A stretch of DNA of 64,000 nucleotides from Hyaloscypha bicolor E (lineage: Eukaryota; Ascomycota; Leotiomycetes; Helotiales; Hyaloscyphaceae): the NCBI RefSeq assembly GCF_002865645.1, contig NW_020194512.1, positions 903,119 to 967,118 on the forward strand. Reading direction: 5' to 3'. The notes under the pieces were generated by a model. It was not told where the DNA came from. It worked only from the letters and a program-made list of their open reading frames with translations, and made no database searches. Within the stretch, counting starts at the first letter, position 1, and the number at the start of each line of letters is the position of its first letter. This document shows positions 23,072-33,239 of this stretch, piece after piece. Made by a program: the position numbers and the translations under genes.

Positions 23072-24054
23072 TTACGCTGCTGTCGATGCAAAAAGCTCCG
23101 CTCGTTTCGCGTTCGTTAAAAGGTGAACAGATCCTGCAAAGACCACCGTGAATACGCAAATAAGTGCAAGCCGGATATTGTTATTCGTTACAAGATATAA
23201 TGTAACGATCGACACGATAAGTAAGACCACTGCCAAAGCCATGCTGATGATCGTTACTGCTCGATTGATCTTTCTCATCGAGAATAACGCTATCGATTCA
23301 TCGACGTGGGTATCCTTGTTTAAAGTAAGTAGCAAGTTTAATTTCATAATAGTGGAACTAACCAAACAAATGAGTCTCAAATACGGAAGCTCGACAAGTC
23401 TAGCAAGCCAATCTTTCTCAAATGCTGGGTGCATCGCGACTAGATTATCTTCGTCGTCCAATCTATGAGCCATTAGTCCTGAGAAGGAAGGCGCATGACG
23501 TCCACTCGGCCCTTCGGACCTGCCGTCAAGCCAAAGCTTGAGAGCCTCCACAGTACCAGATTGAGGTTTCTCCATATTCAAGACTGTCTGTTGCAAGACC
23601 AGAGCTTCTTCTGTCTAAGTATCAACATCCCAAGCAATATCAAGTGGAAAAAACAACGAGCGTCACTTTCAGACGACTTACGGTACTCCTTCAACTTTTC
23701 CCTAATTTTCTCAATCAGCTCCATCCTTTTCGCCTGGTCTGGGTCCCCACTCGTCCTGAGTTTCGTCCACGACCGAAGGCACTGCTGAACATCTGGATCC
23801 TTGCGAGAATCTCGAAAATCAAGATCATCCTGTTGTTTCTGCAAGTCCAGTATTTCCGCTTCCAGGTAAAGTAGATTTCTAGACGACAATCTGTGGAATG
23901 CATTGTAAATGAAAAAAGAATGGTCGGGATCGCTGGCGATGAAAGCTGCTACTGAGGGGAAACCATTGATAAAGTTTCTGGGAGCTCGACCTAATTCGAG
24001 GTCCGGATCTGGATTCGCACCCTGCTCTTGGGATTTCCAAAGTTTGAGACGCAT
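23072..24054 (-). CDS. DUF6594-type membrane protein
   Basis: Model complement(23072-23610, 23682-24054), 303 aa, one 71-nt intron (donor GTAAGT, acceptor TTAGACAG). It shows the fungal DUF6594 pattern: GFPSVAAFIASDPDHSFFIYNAF, then R.LSSRNLLYLEAEILDLQ, a charged coiled segment (RMELIEKIREKLKEY), and at the C-terminus two to three hydrophobic segments (AVTIISMALAVVLLIVSIV; LALICVFTVVFAGSVHLL) that should be membrane-spanning. The function of the family is unknown. The acceptor at 23611 rather than the earlier TTAG keeps the frame (YQEALVLQQ). Confidence 0.8.
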
Positions 24055-24473
24055 TTTGAGAATTTGGGTTGTTGTTTGTTGCTTGAGAAAATGGAGATAT
24101 GCTCAGATGGTGGTTGCACGAGACAAGGCTGACTGGTTGGGCATTAACACCCGTCGAGGCGCCTTGAATGCCATGCCACGTTTCGTCGTTCTGTGACCCA
24201 ACCCCTCTTTTGGGAGGTTCTTGGGAACTTTCTCACATATCAATAATTGCGACAATCGTCAAGCAAAACCTGAATAGGGTTTCGGAATTCGAAATATTCC
24301 CGTCGCCACTGCAACTCCAAACTTTATGCTCCTTCAAAAGTTACCACTTCTGCGTCAGATCATCTCCCAAGTCCAACATACAGCACATATCACTGTACTC
24401 GATATCAGTGAGTTGTTTGATTTCAAGACATTAATCTTGCCTGGTGGTCTTGAACATCCCTGGAAGCTCCACA

Positions 24474-25844
24474 ATGCATCCCAAGAGGAGATGCATTTAC
24501 GTCTGGCAATGTTGCGCATGTGGTTGCAAGAAAGTTAATATCGAGGCTATGGCTTGCCTTGAGTGTGGTGAGCTACGATGCGTACTTTGTCACGTAACGA
24601 GAGTCCGATTGCGTGGAACTCCGCCACAGAATTCATCGCCTACGGGAGAAGTGCCAGCTCGATACACTTCGACAGCTAGAATAACTTCACCCGTTGTATC
24701 ATACCCCAGGGCCAAAACAAGACTTCTAACCATCTTGATCCATGGAATTTTGGTGGAAACTTGCCTTGCCGATTCTGGCAGCGATGTGAACTGCATCAGA
24801 TACAATTTTGCCCGGTCTATCGGTGTCATAGTCACTAAGGAGGTGACTTATTTCAGCTTGCCAATCAAAAATTCCTACCTAAAGGCAACTGGAGTTGCCT
24901 TAATCATATGCCAATTCCCCTCCTCACCGACGATGGCTCAGCCAGTGAAGTTTTTTGTTTTCGACAGACTGCAATGCGATGTCCTCCTTGGCCGACCTTT
25001 TCTGCGTGCCACTCAAACGCTAGATCTCTATCAGCACCGCCTGCGCCACATAGAAGGTGCTTCCGATGTACCTCTAGCTGTGCGATCTATTGGACAGGGG
25101 GAAGAGCGTGTACAGTGTTGGTTGGACGGGGAACCCGTCTGGACGCTTCCTGATACTGGAGCTGACGTCAACTTGATATCTTCAACTTTTGCTCAGGCAC
25201 TCGGATATGACGACGGGAAAGGAAAACCCATAGACTGCGGGAATAGAATCGATCTTGAGGTCGCAGATGGCTCCACTGTCACGACAGAAGGCATAATTCA
25301 ACTCTCAGTCCCCTTCTCACCCAAGGAAAGCAATTCCACCATCTACGAACTGGTCGAATCTTCCAGCAAGGAAGCCACAGCCGTTGAAAAGACTGATATC
25401 CAACGGAACAGCCAAATCCGGGAAACCTTCCATGTGTTGGCAACGCTGAGATACGAAGCCATTCTGGGAGAAACTCTCCTCGCAACAGTTGATGTTTACA
25501 ATCAACATACCGCCAAATTTAGTCTGGTATTGGGACAAGAATGCGCCGGCATAGCGATTTTCAGGAGAAAGAAGACTGGGGAAGGAAAGACAGGCTCAAC
25601 ACTTCCTCTCTCTCCCGAGCAGAAATTCATGGACGAGTTTTCGCTAGAATACGATCGCCACCTTAAAGAAAAGGGAGATATCGAAGAAAGGCAGCGACGA
25701 GGATCTATTTCGGATGAGCAAGCTCAGGTCAGGATACTTCAAGCCGACCAAGAACACCTTCAGTGGCTGAGAAAATTTCGCGAACTTCTGGAGCGCTATT
25801 ATCCAGGATACTATGAGAGGAATGTCCCGCAGGAGATTGCTTAA
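24474..25844 (+). CDS. Zinc-ribbon protein with two tandem retropepsin-like domains
   Basis: 456 aa, single exon from the ATG at 24474 (MHPKRRC). Residues 11-31 fit a RanBP2-type zinc finger (W.C..C.....N.....C..C). There are two retropepsin signatures: LADSGSDVNCI (Asp near 100) with a following CDVLLGRPFL (near 170-177), and LPDTGADVNLIS (Asp near 227) with a following EAILGETLL (near 345). The DT/SG triad followed by hydrophobic-LG is the layout of retroviral-type aspartic proteases, which normally dimerise; two in one chain could pair within the molecule. No reverse transcriptase or gag lies next to it, so it is a stand-alone gene, perhaps domesticated from a retroelement. The charged C-terminus is helical-looking. 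Substrate and activity are unknown. Confidence 0.8.
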   Translation: MHPKRRCIYVWQCCACGCKKVNIEAMACLECGELRCVLCHVTRVRLRGTPPQNSSPTGEVPARYTSTARITSPVVSYPRAKTRLLTILIHGILVETCLADSGSDVNCIRYNFARSIGVIVTKEVTYFSLPIKNSYLKATGVALIICQFPSSPTMAQPVKFFVFDRLQCDVLLGRPFLRATQTLDLYQHRLRHIEGASDVPLAVRSIGQGEERVQCWLDGEPVWTLPDTGADVNLISSTFAQALGYDDGKGKPIDCGNRIDLEVADGSTVTTEGIIQLSVPFSPKESNSTIYELVESSSKEATAVEKTDIQRNSQIRETFHVLATLRYEAILGETLLATVDVYNQHTAKFSLVLGQECAGIAIFRRKKTGEGKTGSTLPLSPEQKFMDEFSLEYDRHLKEKGDIEERQRRGSISDEQAQVRILQADQEHLQWLRKFRELLERYYPGYYERNVPQEIA

Positions 25845-26104
25845 CATATTGTCTGAGCTGATGGTATCGGAATCACGCTCGTGATATGCTGGATCTGGCA
25901 CTGGTGAGAAGAATGAACCCGCTGCTCTGGGATCTCGGAGGGCAAAATAAGTGTCGAATTGTTGACGGAGAAATGGGCGTGATGAAGGTGTCAATCTCAA
26001 GAAGAATTATCATCACACACCTGAGTTGCGCATTGAGTCTCCGACAATAGCACTTCAACTGCTTGATTTTCCTGAAATACGGAGCATCGATCCCCACGAA
26101 TCGC

Positions 26105-27869
26105 TCACAGCGTCAAATACTGCAAGGTCACCAAATCCAACCAAAACCACACAGCCTGGTCCTCGGTCCAACTAAACCTCTCCCCATAATCCGGAACCCC
26201 CCATTTGTACTTCCTCGCCCACGGCTCCGCCTCTTTTTCTTCCCTCTTCCCCTTCTCAACTAGCGCTTTCCCAACAAGATCGAAAACCCTTGAATCTCTC
26301 CCTCTCCGCAGTACAGCAGCAACATCGCACCCAAGGAACTGGACAACCACATCCCCTGGCAACGCATTATATGGTGCGCAACCTGTTCGACCGTTGTCGA
26401 GAAGGAATTGCAGTGTTTGGCTCCTGTCTTTCAGCAGGATATCTCCAAAGGACACGGATGTCCCCATATTCTCTTCAATCAGGGCACGGGAAGCATATTT
26501 TGCCTGGACAGCAAACGATGTTCGTGTCTGCAACGGAACGAGTTCCCGCTGCTCAGGGAGCGAGGCAAGATGCTTTGAGAAGCTGATGGACGAGATATCT
26601 GGGTCGGCGGGAGCGGTGTCTTTATACCATGCTGGATCTATCGAAGAGGGGCTTTCGAGATCAATGCCGCGGATGAATTTCGTGATCATGCCACATGATA
26701 CGCCGAAGATGTGAAGTGTGGGCTGACGGAGTGAGGGATGGAGTCTGAGTTGGTATTCCATCGCCCCCGCTGATAAATCACACTGAAAAGCGCGTTGGAG
26801 AATCTGGCTGAATCGCGGTGTGTGTTGACTTGGCCCTCTCGAATGGCGAGAGCTGGTGTAGAAGTGCATTACGTCGGCGTAGACTTGGAAGAGGGTCTTG
26901 AAGTAGTTTGGCCGGAGTTGGCCGTTCTGGCAGTCTTCTGCGAGACTGATGAGGGCATAGACTTTATCTCTTGGGTCGGTGCAGAGGCACGAGTGGAACG
27001 ACTCTATTAGATAACCGAGGACGTTCCCATGGGATGAGGTTCGATGCTTATCTAGTCGGAATGCCTGGCAACGCAGGAGATCCGCTTTGTGAGTGCTGGT
27101 GAAGGTAGATCCGGGTGGGAGACTGAATTTGTTGGGGAAATAGGTTGTGCTGAGGAGTTTCCGGAAATGTGTGACGTTCTTCCAGTTTGTGGAGACTTTG
27201 TCGAAGAGAAGCGTGATCTTCGCCGCCAAACAAATTTCTTGGACGATCCATAGACGTTGCCAGTACGGGAGTTGAAACAGTGCGAGTAGTGCCTCGTGAT
27301 TTTGATCCAGTACCTGAGAGGGATCTTGACCCGACTTGTCATCATTCATCAAAGCCAGCGCCTCCACCGCGACAGAAATCCTGGCCCCTTGACGGAAGTC
27401 TGCTTCACATCCAAGCCACACCAAAACCTCCGTGGCTCCCCCATAAATCCTCCCCATAAATCCTCCCCATAACTCCAACCTGGTGATTCCTCTCCTCGAC
27501 ATTTCTCTGATCAATGCAAAGCGCATCGATCCAAACCCACGTACTATTCTCCTCTGCAAAAACATCCTCTTTTTCCCGGGTCCGGAAATCGAAACACGCG
27601 AACTGGATATGGGCTAACGCTTCCCAGAGATTCCTTCTAACTTGGACGATCTTGCCATTTAAGAAGATCTTTTTGGTGGAACTTGAATCGGGGCCCCAGG
27701 CGTAGGAGAGCGCTCGGTATGGCGGTGCATTGGAGAGGGAGAAGTGGCGGATCCAGCATCTGATTGGACCGCGGCCTTTCGCAGTACAAAGCACGTTCTC
27801 AACCTGCAGGAGTCTGATGCTGTCTGAACTCTCGAGCGGGGAGTACCGGTACCCAGATTTGAGGTTCAT
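26105..27869 (-). pseudogene. HET-domain gene broken by a 13-bp tandem duplication
   Basis: It starts at 27869 (MNLKSGYRYSPLESS). HET motifs: YRALSYAWGPDSSSTKK, WVWIDALCIDQRNVEERNHQV, GATEVLVWLGCE and WIVQEICLA. At 27445-27470 a 13-bp unit occurs twice in tandem; the second copy shifts the frame and gives a stop 11 codons later. With one copy the frame is open to the TAA/TAG-type stop at 26105, giving 583 aa with no introns, a usual length for this class. The family acts in vegetative incompatibility. The lesion is single and otherwise the gene looks intact, so the break is recent or could be a population polymorphism or sequencing artefact. Confidence 0.85.
27445..27470. repeat. 13-bp tandem duplication, two copies
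   Basis: AAATCCTCCCCAT (plus strand) at 27445-27457 and again at 27458-27470. It lies inside the HET coding frame; 13 is not a multiple of three. Confidence 0.95.
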
Positions 27870-28436
27870 TGTGACGATTCATCACGTTTTTCCATGAAGG
27901 ATTTTTGGAATAGGGGAAGTGAGAAGTGTCGTTTCAAAGTTGCTTCTTTTCGCGTGTTTTGTTTTTATCTCGGCGCGTATCCACTCAGATCTTAACCCGC
28001 GTCATATTAGCTCGACGAGGAGATGGCCCAATCGCCTCAGAACTGGTTTTAGGAAGGGAAGAACAAAACAATTGAGCTTGCTCGCTTTCAGAATTTCAAA
28101 GCGTGTAAGAATCGTGTTCTCAGAAAGGAAAACAAAAGAACAAGGCGTCGGTAATTTGAACCTCGGTCAAATGAAATTAATTTATGCGTGGTCACATGAC
28201 CGTGACGCCGGACCAACCAACAATACCTTACTTGCCTAGAGCTACGGATCAAGAGCTACGTATCTGAGGATCAAAGCAGCTTCTCAGAGAACAAGTTTGG
28301 ATTGAGTATGTATATTCGAAGAAAGACACCAAGTTATATCAACCTCTCGACCAAACATAGACTCGTACATCCATCTAAATCTATGGTATCTAGTAATTCC
28401 CATTACTTATCACATAGGAAGTTTGTATATATAGTA
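27870..28436. other. Intergenic
   Basis: It holds the 5' flank of the HET gene and the 3' flank of the aminopeptidase. No gene is supported. Confidence 0.4.
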
Positions 28437-30053
28437 TTACATGACGAGCTTCGGTCCGTGATATAAAGATGGCTCATCGCGAGTGGCGACCTTGGCGCCG
28501 GTTCTCTTTGGAAATCCCTTGAAAGAGACGGCATAGGTAGCTATTGAATGGGCGACGAGCTGTGGATTATTAGTCAGAGTCTACATCCAGAAGAAGTGGA
28601 GTCATACCTTTGTGTTCAGTTCCCAAGCCTCGAAGTTCAAGTTGTCGACAGTATCACATATCTGATGATAGCAAGGGTCATACCACTGACCAGGAGTCCC
28701 ACCAAACATCGCGGCCTCTTCCATAGTCTTCACCCCTTCAGCACCAGTTGCAATACCGCCTCCTGGAATTCCGTGCTTGATGAAGGCATCGTAGTCGCTG
28801 CGGCCGTCGAAAGGAATGAATGTGTAGTTCTGCCCATGTGCTTCATAATACGTCGTATAGAGATCTCGAAGCTCCTCGGATCCAACGGGATTGGCCGCAT
28901 TAGTAGCATTGTAGACCTGATATGCGAAGTTGGGAGATGCAAGCATGTCATAGTCCATGAAGAGACGGATCTTCAGGTTCTCGTGCTCCGAAAGCTGAGA
29001 GACGTAGTAGTCTGATCCCAGTAGACCCTCTTCTTCTCCAGCCCACCATGCAAATCGAACACAGTTATTGACCTCGTAATTCACTAGGTGTGTTGCGATC
29101 TCGAGTAAGGTCAAGGAGCCAGTGCCATCGTCGTTGATTCCTGGCCCTTCCGCAACACTATCACTGTGGCCTCCCAGCATCACGCAGTTATCCTGATCAC
29201 CGCCCTTTGTTTGCGCGATGATATTCGTCGTAGGAGCCTTGCTCACAATGGAATTGATATACGCAGAGGAGTTGATAACCTTTCCGCCTTCCAAGTCCTT
29301 GATATATGGCTCGGCATCCTGCTTCGTTAATCCAAATGTAGCAACGTGGATATCTGATGGTTCCCCAAGAGTCCCAGACAAATGTCCCTCCTCGTTGTTA
29401 TATATCACGGCAGCAATAGCTCCAGCCTTACCCGCGACCGCAGATTTAGTCCCAAACGAACAGACTCCACGTTCGATGAAGGCAATCCCGCCTTTAGTGT
29501 TCGAAGGATAGTCGGATGAATCGCATCCTTGGTTCGCTACAAGGACTAAGGGGCCGAACACTGCTTGTTTGTGCTTGGTTGGTGGTGTGAGAGACATCGG
29601 GGAGGTTGATTCGGGCTCCTTATCTCCAAGGACGAGGCGGGATTCGAAGACATTGCCAACGACGGCTTTGAACGATTGGTTTGATATGGTATAGTAGTCG
29701 TCAAGCTCCGCAAGCGTAGAGTATATGTAGTCGAGGGTACCAACGTGCCCTTTGCGGCCATGGTGTTAGCAAGATAATGCAACGGGCACTGCCCGAGATT
29801 GTGGTTTACCTGCGCTCCCGATAACTCGGGTAGGGTGGTTGTAGTCTGCTGCGCCCAGCTCTGCGATTTCGAAGAGCTTCTTTGCACGCTTCAGAAGGTT
29901 CTTGGAGGTGATGTGCCCTTCTAGCGCCTCAGAGCTCACGAGTGGCTTGGTGTTGATAAGAATTTGGGAGTTGTAGCCATCGGTCAGAGGGTGCTGAACC
30001 ACTGCGGCTACTGTGATGGCAGAGAGAGTGACGAGAGAAAGCAGACGGCTCAT
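28437..30053 (-). CDS. Secreted M28-family leucine-type aminopeptidase
   Basis: Model complement(28437-28559, 28608-29749, 29810-30053), 502 aa, introns of 48 and 60 nt. It has an N-terminal signal peptide (MSRLLSLVTLSAITVAAVV), a protease-associated domain in the middle (GGIAFIERGVCSFGTKSAVAG), then the M28 zinc peptidase: HSDSVAEGPGINDDGTGS (first zinc His and bridging Asp), WAGEEEGLLGS (catalytic Glu and zinc Glu), and DYDML and the Cys-rich YDPCYHQICDT with the last zinc His. It should remove N-terminal amino acids from peptides outside the cell, a nutritional role in fungi. The last exon starts LVAHSIATYAVSF, conserved at the family C-terminus. Confidence 0.92.
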
Positions 30054-31628
30054 GGTGATGACGATGCTGCTCTCGAAGTGACGTATGAAAGAGAGGAGCG
30101 GTTCATATGAGATTCAGGTCCGGGAGCCACCAGACCATCGGCGAGGCAACGGCAACAAGAGATAAGACCCCTGCAGTCTTGGCAGTAGCCTTGCAGCCGC
30201 ATTACGTAAGCGGCAGACGACCTCACCTCATGCTCATGTCTCTCGATTGTCTGAACCTGCTCCTCCACATCTTTCCCACCTGGCAATGAAACGAAATCAT
30301 CGGTATGCGGACGGCCTATCCAAACTTCCAACCACATGACCAAATGCATGGCAAGAACAGGCTCGAAAAGCTTCGAAACAAATGCTTATCATCCAGAGGA
30401 TTGTGTTTCAGCATCTTTGCACGTCCTGATAAATTCAGCCTGACTTCATTTCTTGTTCGGTCCCTCTCTTCAATGGGCACAGCCAGCACACCTAGCCTGC
30501 GTCCCCCATTGCAAACATATACCCTCGCACGGGGCTTTCGCCCCGCTCGACGACGTCAATAAGTCCTCGACTGCCCACACGGGGGAGTACGACACGAGCC
30601 CTCAGTTCGTCCTTCTATCATGCGAAACAGCCACTATCGGTCAATTCTGGACCCGAAGATTATGGCCTTTCTGATCTCTTGGCTTCGCAGGGCGGTCTTC
30701 GATAGAAGTATGATCACCGGCCGAATCCGGCCCCTCTCTTATGCGGACGCCCTTATCCTTTAGGATCTTCTACGCGGCTAGATCTCGAAGAAGCCAAATT
30801 GTATGCGTTGCGAGTAGCCACCATCATGCTTATGATCGCCCTCTTCAACCACATGCTGTGCAGCGTGTAGCCTGTACCAGTTAGTGTCGAGTCCCGCAGG
30901 GGTCAGATGACAGTAGCTCTGTCTCAAAGTGCTATATTGGGGGTTGGGGGACTGATTTATTTATTCCCTACAACCACAGAAGTTCAATCATCAGTGCAGG
31001 AGAACCTATGCAGACTCGCTAAGATCACAAGGCTTCGCGAACTGCACGGTTAGAGTTGACAGCGACGATCTCTGCGGGGAGTGCATATGGAATGATGAAG
31101 TCCGTGTAGGGTCACATTCCCAATCGCCAAACTCAAGGAGTTGTCTTGACCTGTTTTTCCAGTTGTCCAGACTTTCTTTTTTTTTTGGATGGGGAAAAGT
31201 GATTGCAGGGCACCGGCGCTGTGTTGTTTTTCAGAGGTCAGCATTTTTGGCCAGATATTTCACCATCTTCTCGTTGGATGAACTCTGACTTCCCACGGCT
31301 CTATTGGACACCCCGAGTGTTCGTTCCTGCTTGACTGGGGAGATTGAATAGATCCGGGGCGTGCACGCGCCGGTTATCTCTTCTTTAACCAATCTTGCAA
31401 CCTGACCCTCGAATCGATTTGGGAACAACCGAGCCCAGCCTTCCTCACTACTGGCCGAGAGAGCATGCCATCTATTATACTTAAGTCTTCTATTGCTACA
31501 TCATATGGAATTCTGGAACATTTCCCTGGAGGTAGTCCCCGAATTCATTGATCACCCAGGTATATTCCCGTCATGTCCCCTCTGACTTCTTCCTCGTCTC
31601 TGCCACAAAAAGTTTATCAGAACTCAAC
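30054..31628. other. Intergenic, 1.6 kb
   Basis: It is the divergent gap between the aminopeptidase and the cysteine-rich membrane protein, so it probably holds both promoters. A T-run lies near 31178. No coding frame with domain or splice support was seen. Confidence 0.4.
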
Positions 31629-32552
31629 ATGTGGAACATTTTTCTTTCAAGCCCTGCACTTCTGGCACTTGCTCTAACTGCCGCTGCAGCTACTCCACAA
31701 TGCTTCTATCCTGATGGAGTGACAGTGGAACCAAACCATACGCCATGTAATACAGCACATACGAATTCGGCGTGTTGTCTCCCTCACGACTCCTGTACAG
31801 CTCAAAGATTTTGTCTTGGTACATCGAATTTCAACTACAAGGGGTCGTGTATTGATAAGACCTGGCAATCAAATTAATGCCCGCAGACTTGCCGCCTTGG
31901 TAAGCTCCAGATCTCCCTAATTTAACCTGCACTAATTGTTCCGCAGGTCCGTTCACAAAGCAATCATACGGTGCTCAAACGCCCATTATCTCTTGTAGCG
32001 GCCCAGGCGCGATCCCCAACGAGTTTTGTTGCAACAGCGTTGGAAGAAATTGCTGCTCAATTACACCCTTTGGCCTCCGCTCAACAGGGCATGCATTCAC
32101 CCATGGTCTGGACCAACTCGTTCTCGGCCTGAAGGACGCGCAAAACGAAATCTCATCGTCGCCTTCTTCTGCGAGTAGCGTAGCGTCATCCGCTAAGAAA
32201 GCTCCTGCGAAGCCATCGGATCCGTTAGACGTAGCCTCGACCGTCGGACTAGCAATCGGAGTTCCATTGGGTCCTCTGGTTCTGGGAATTCTTGATTTCC
32301 TCTTCTGACGAAAAAAAATGACGCTCGATGAAGCAGAAGATAGCGAGGAGCGGCATCATTATTGATCCTGGCAAGCGCGCCTATTTCGAGCCAGGACCTC
32401 CACCAAGACCGCCTGTGGATTTACGGAAATCACCAACTTGGGGATCATCTCGATCAAATTCTCGGACGAATACCATGAGAGATATGCCTATCATACCTGA
32501 GCGGCCAAAGCCTGCGGACGCAAGTGCTGGAGTGAGAGTTGATCTGGTTTGA
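31629..32552 (+). pseudogene. Decayed cysteine-rich single-pass membrane protein
   Basis: The start MWNIFLSSPALLALALTAAAA is a signal peptide; a fungal Cys-rich ectodomain follows (CFYPDG...TPC...SACC...C....FC...GSC.D.TW), then after a 47-nt intron (31900-31946) CSGP....FCCN...NCC, a Ser/Ala/Lys stalk, and a hydrophobic segment TVGLAIGVPLGPLVLGILDFLF followed by RKK. Three lesions: TAA at 31875-31877 inside the ectodomain (in SN*CPQTC), TGA at 32306-32308 at the end of the membrane segment, and a frame change near 32330 before a Pro-rich tail (GKRAYFEPGPPPRPP). The layout resembles common fungal surface proteins of unknown function. Without the TAA only an 82-aa secreted peptide is made. Confidence 0.7.
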
Positions 32553-33168
32553 TGCGATGATGAATGCTCTGGTGTAATTGGCGTAACAGGTTAGATAACA
32601 GCTGCTCGAAGCGGCTCGTGCTCAATGATTAATCATATTAAATTGTTCAAACAACCTCTTTCTCTGCCATGCTGTGTTTTCCGCAAGTGCGCCAGCAATG
32701 CTAGCTCACGGAGGCGGCAAGTCGTGACTTCCTCACCAGATAACAAGCCACTGCGCCATACCAGCCAGTGCTCGAAGGCCCTTCCTGCCTCGTCTGGGAA
32801 GCAGTCTACTCGTTTTCGTTTCCCGACTCTCTTCTTTCTTTCTTCATCAACAATCATCCATTCTCCATCAACATCCATCCATTCTGCATTGCTGCATCGC
32901 TCGCTGCATCATATCGCTACAACCAATCGTTTGCAATCATCACTCTTCAGAGGATTATCAGTCAATCTTCGTCCACCAGCACCGTTGTAACGCATCGCTG
33001 CACCGGCATCGTTTGCCATCGACATTTTTGCGGAGACCATCAATCACTCTTCACTCCGAGCCGAGTAAGTGCAATGCCATTCCTAGCTTCCTTGCTCCCA
33101 GACTCGAGACACTCTTGCTGCATCTAGTGTGCTTCGGATCTATCTCCGGCGAGCTTGTGTTGCTCCTG

Positions 33169-33212
33169 GTGAGCGTATTGGAGGAGAGGATTGCTGACTC
33201 CCGATGTTGCAG
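33169..33212 (+). other. Probable 5'-UTR intron, 44 nt
   Basis: GTGAGC donor, CTGAC branch and TTGCAG acceptor lie just upstream of the ATG at 33240. The intron removes an in-frame ATG at 33204. Confidence 0.5.
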
Positions 33213-33239
33213 GACCCATTTGGCTCGGTAACATTCAAC

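Noticed and set aside
33204..33239. Upstream ATG for the Cys/His-rich gene
   Set aside because: It lies inside a probable leader intron (33169-33212).
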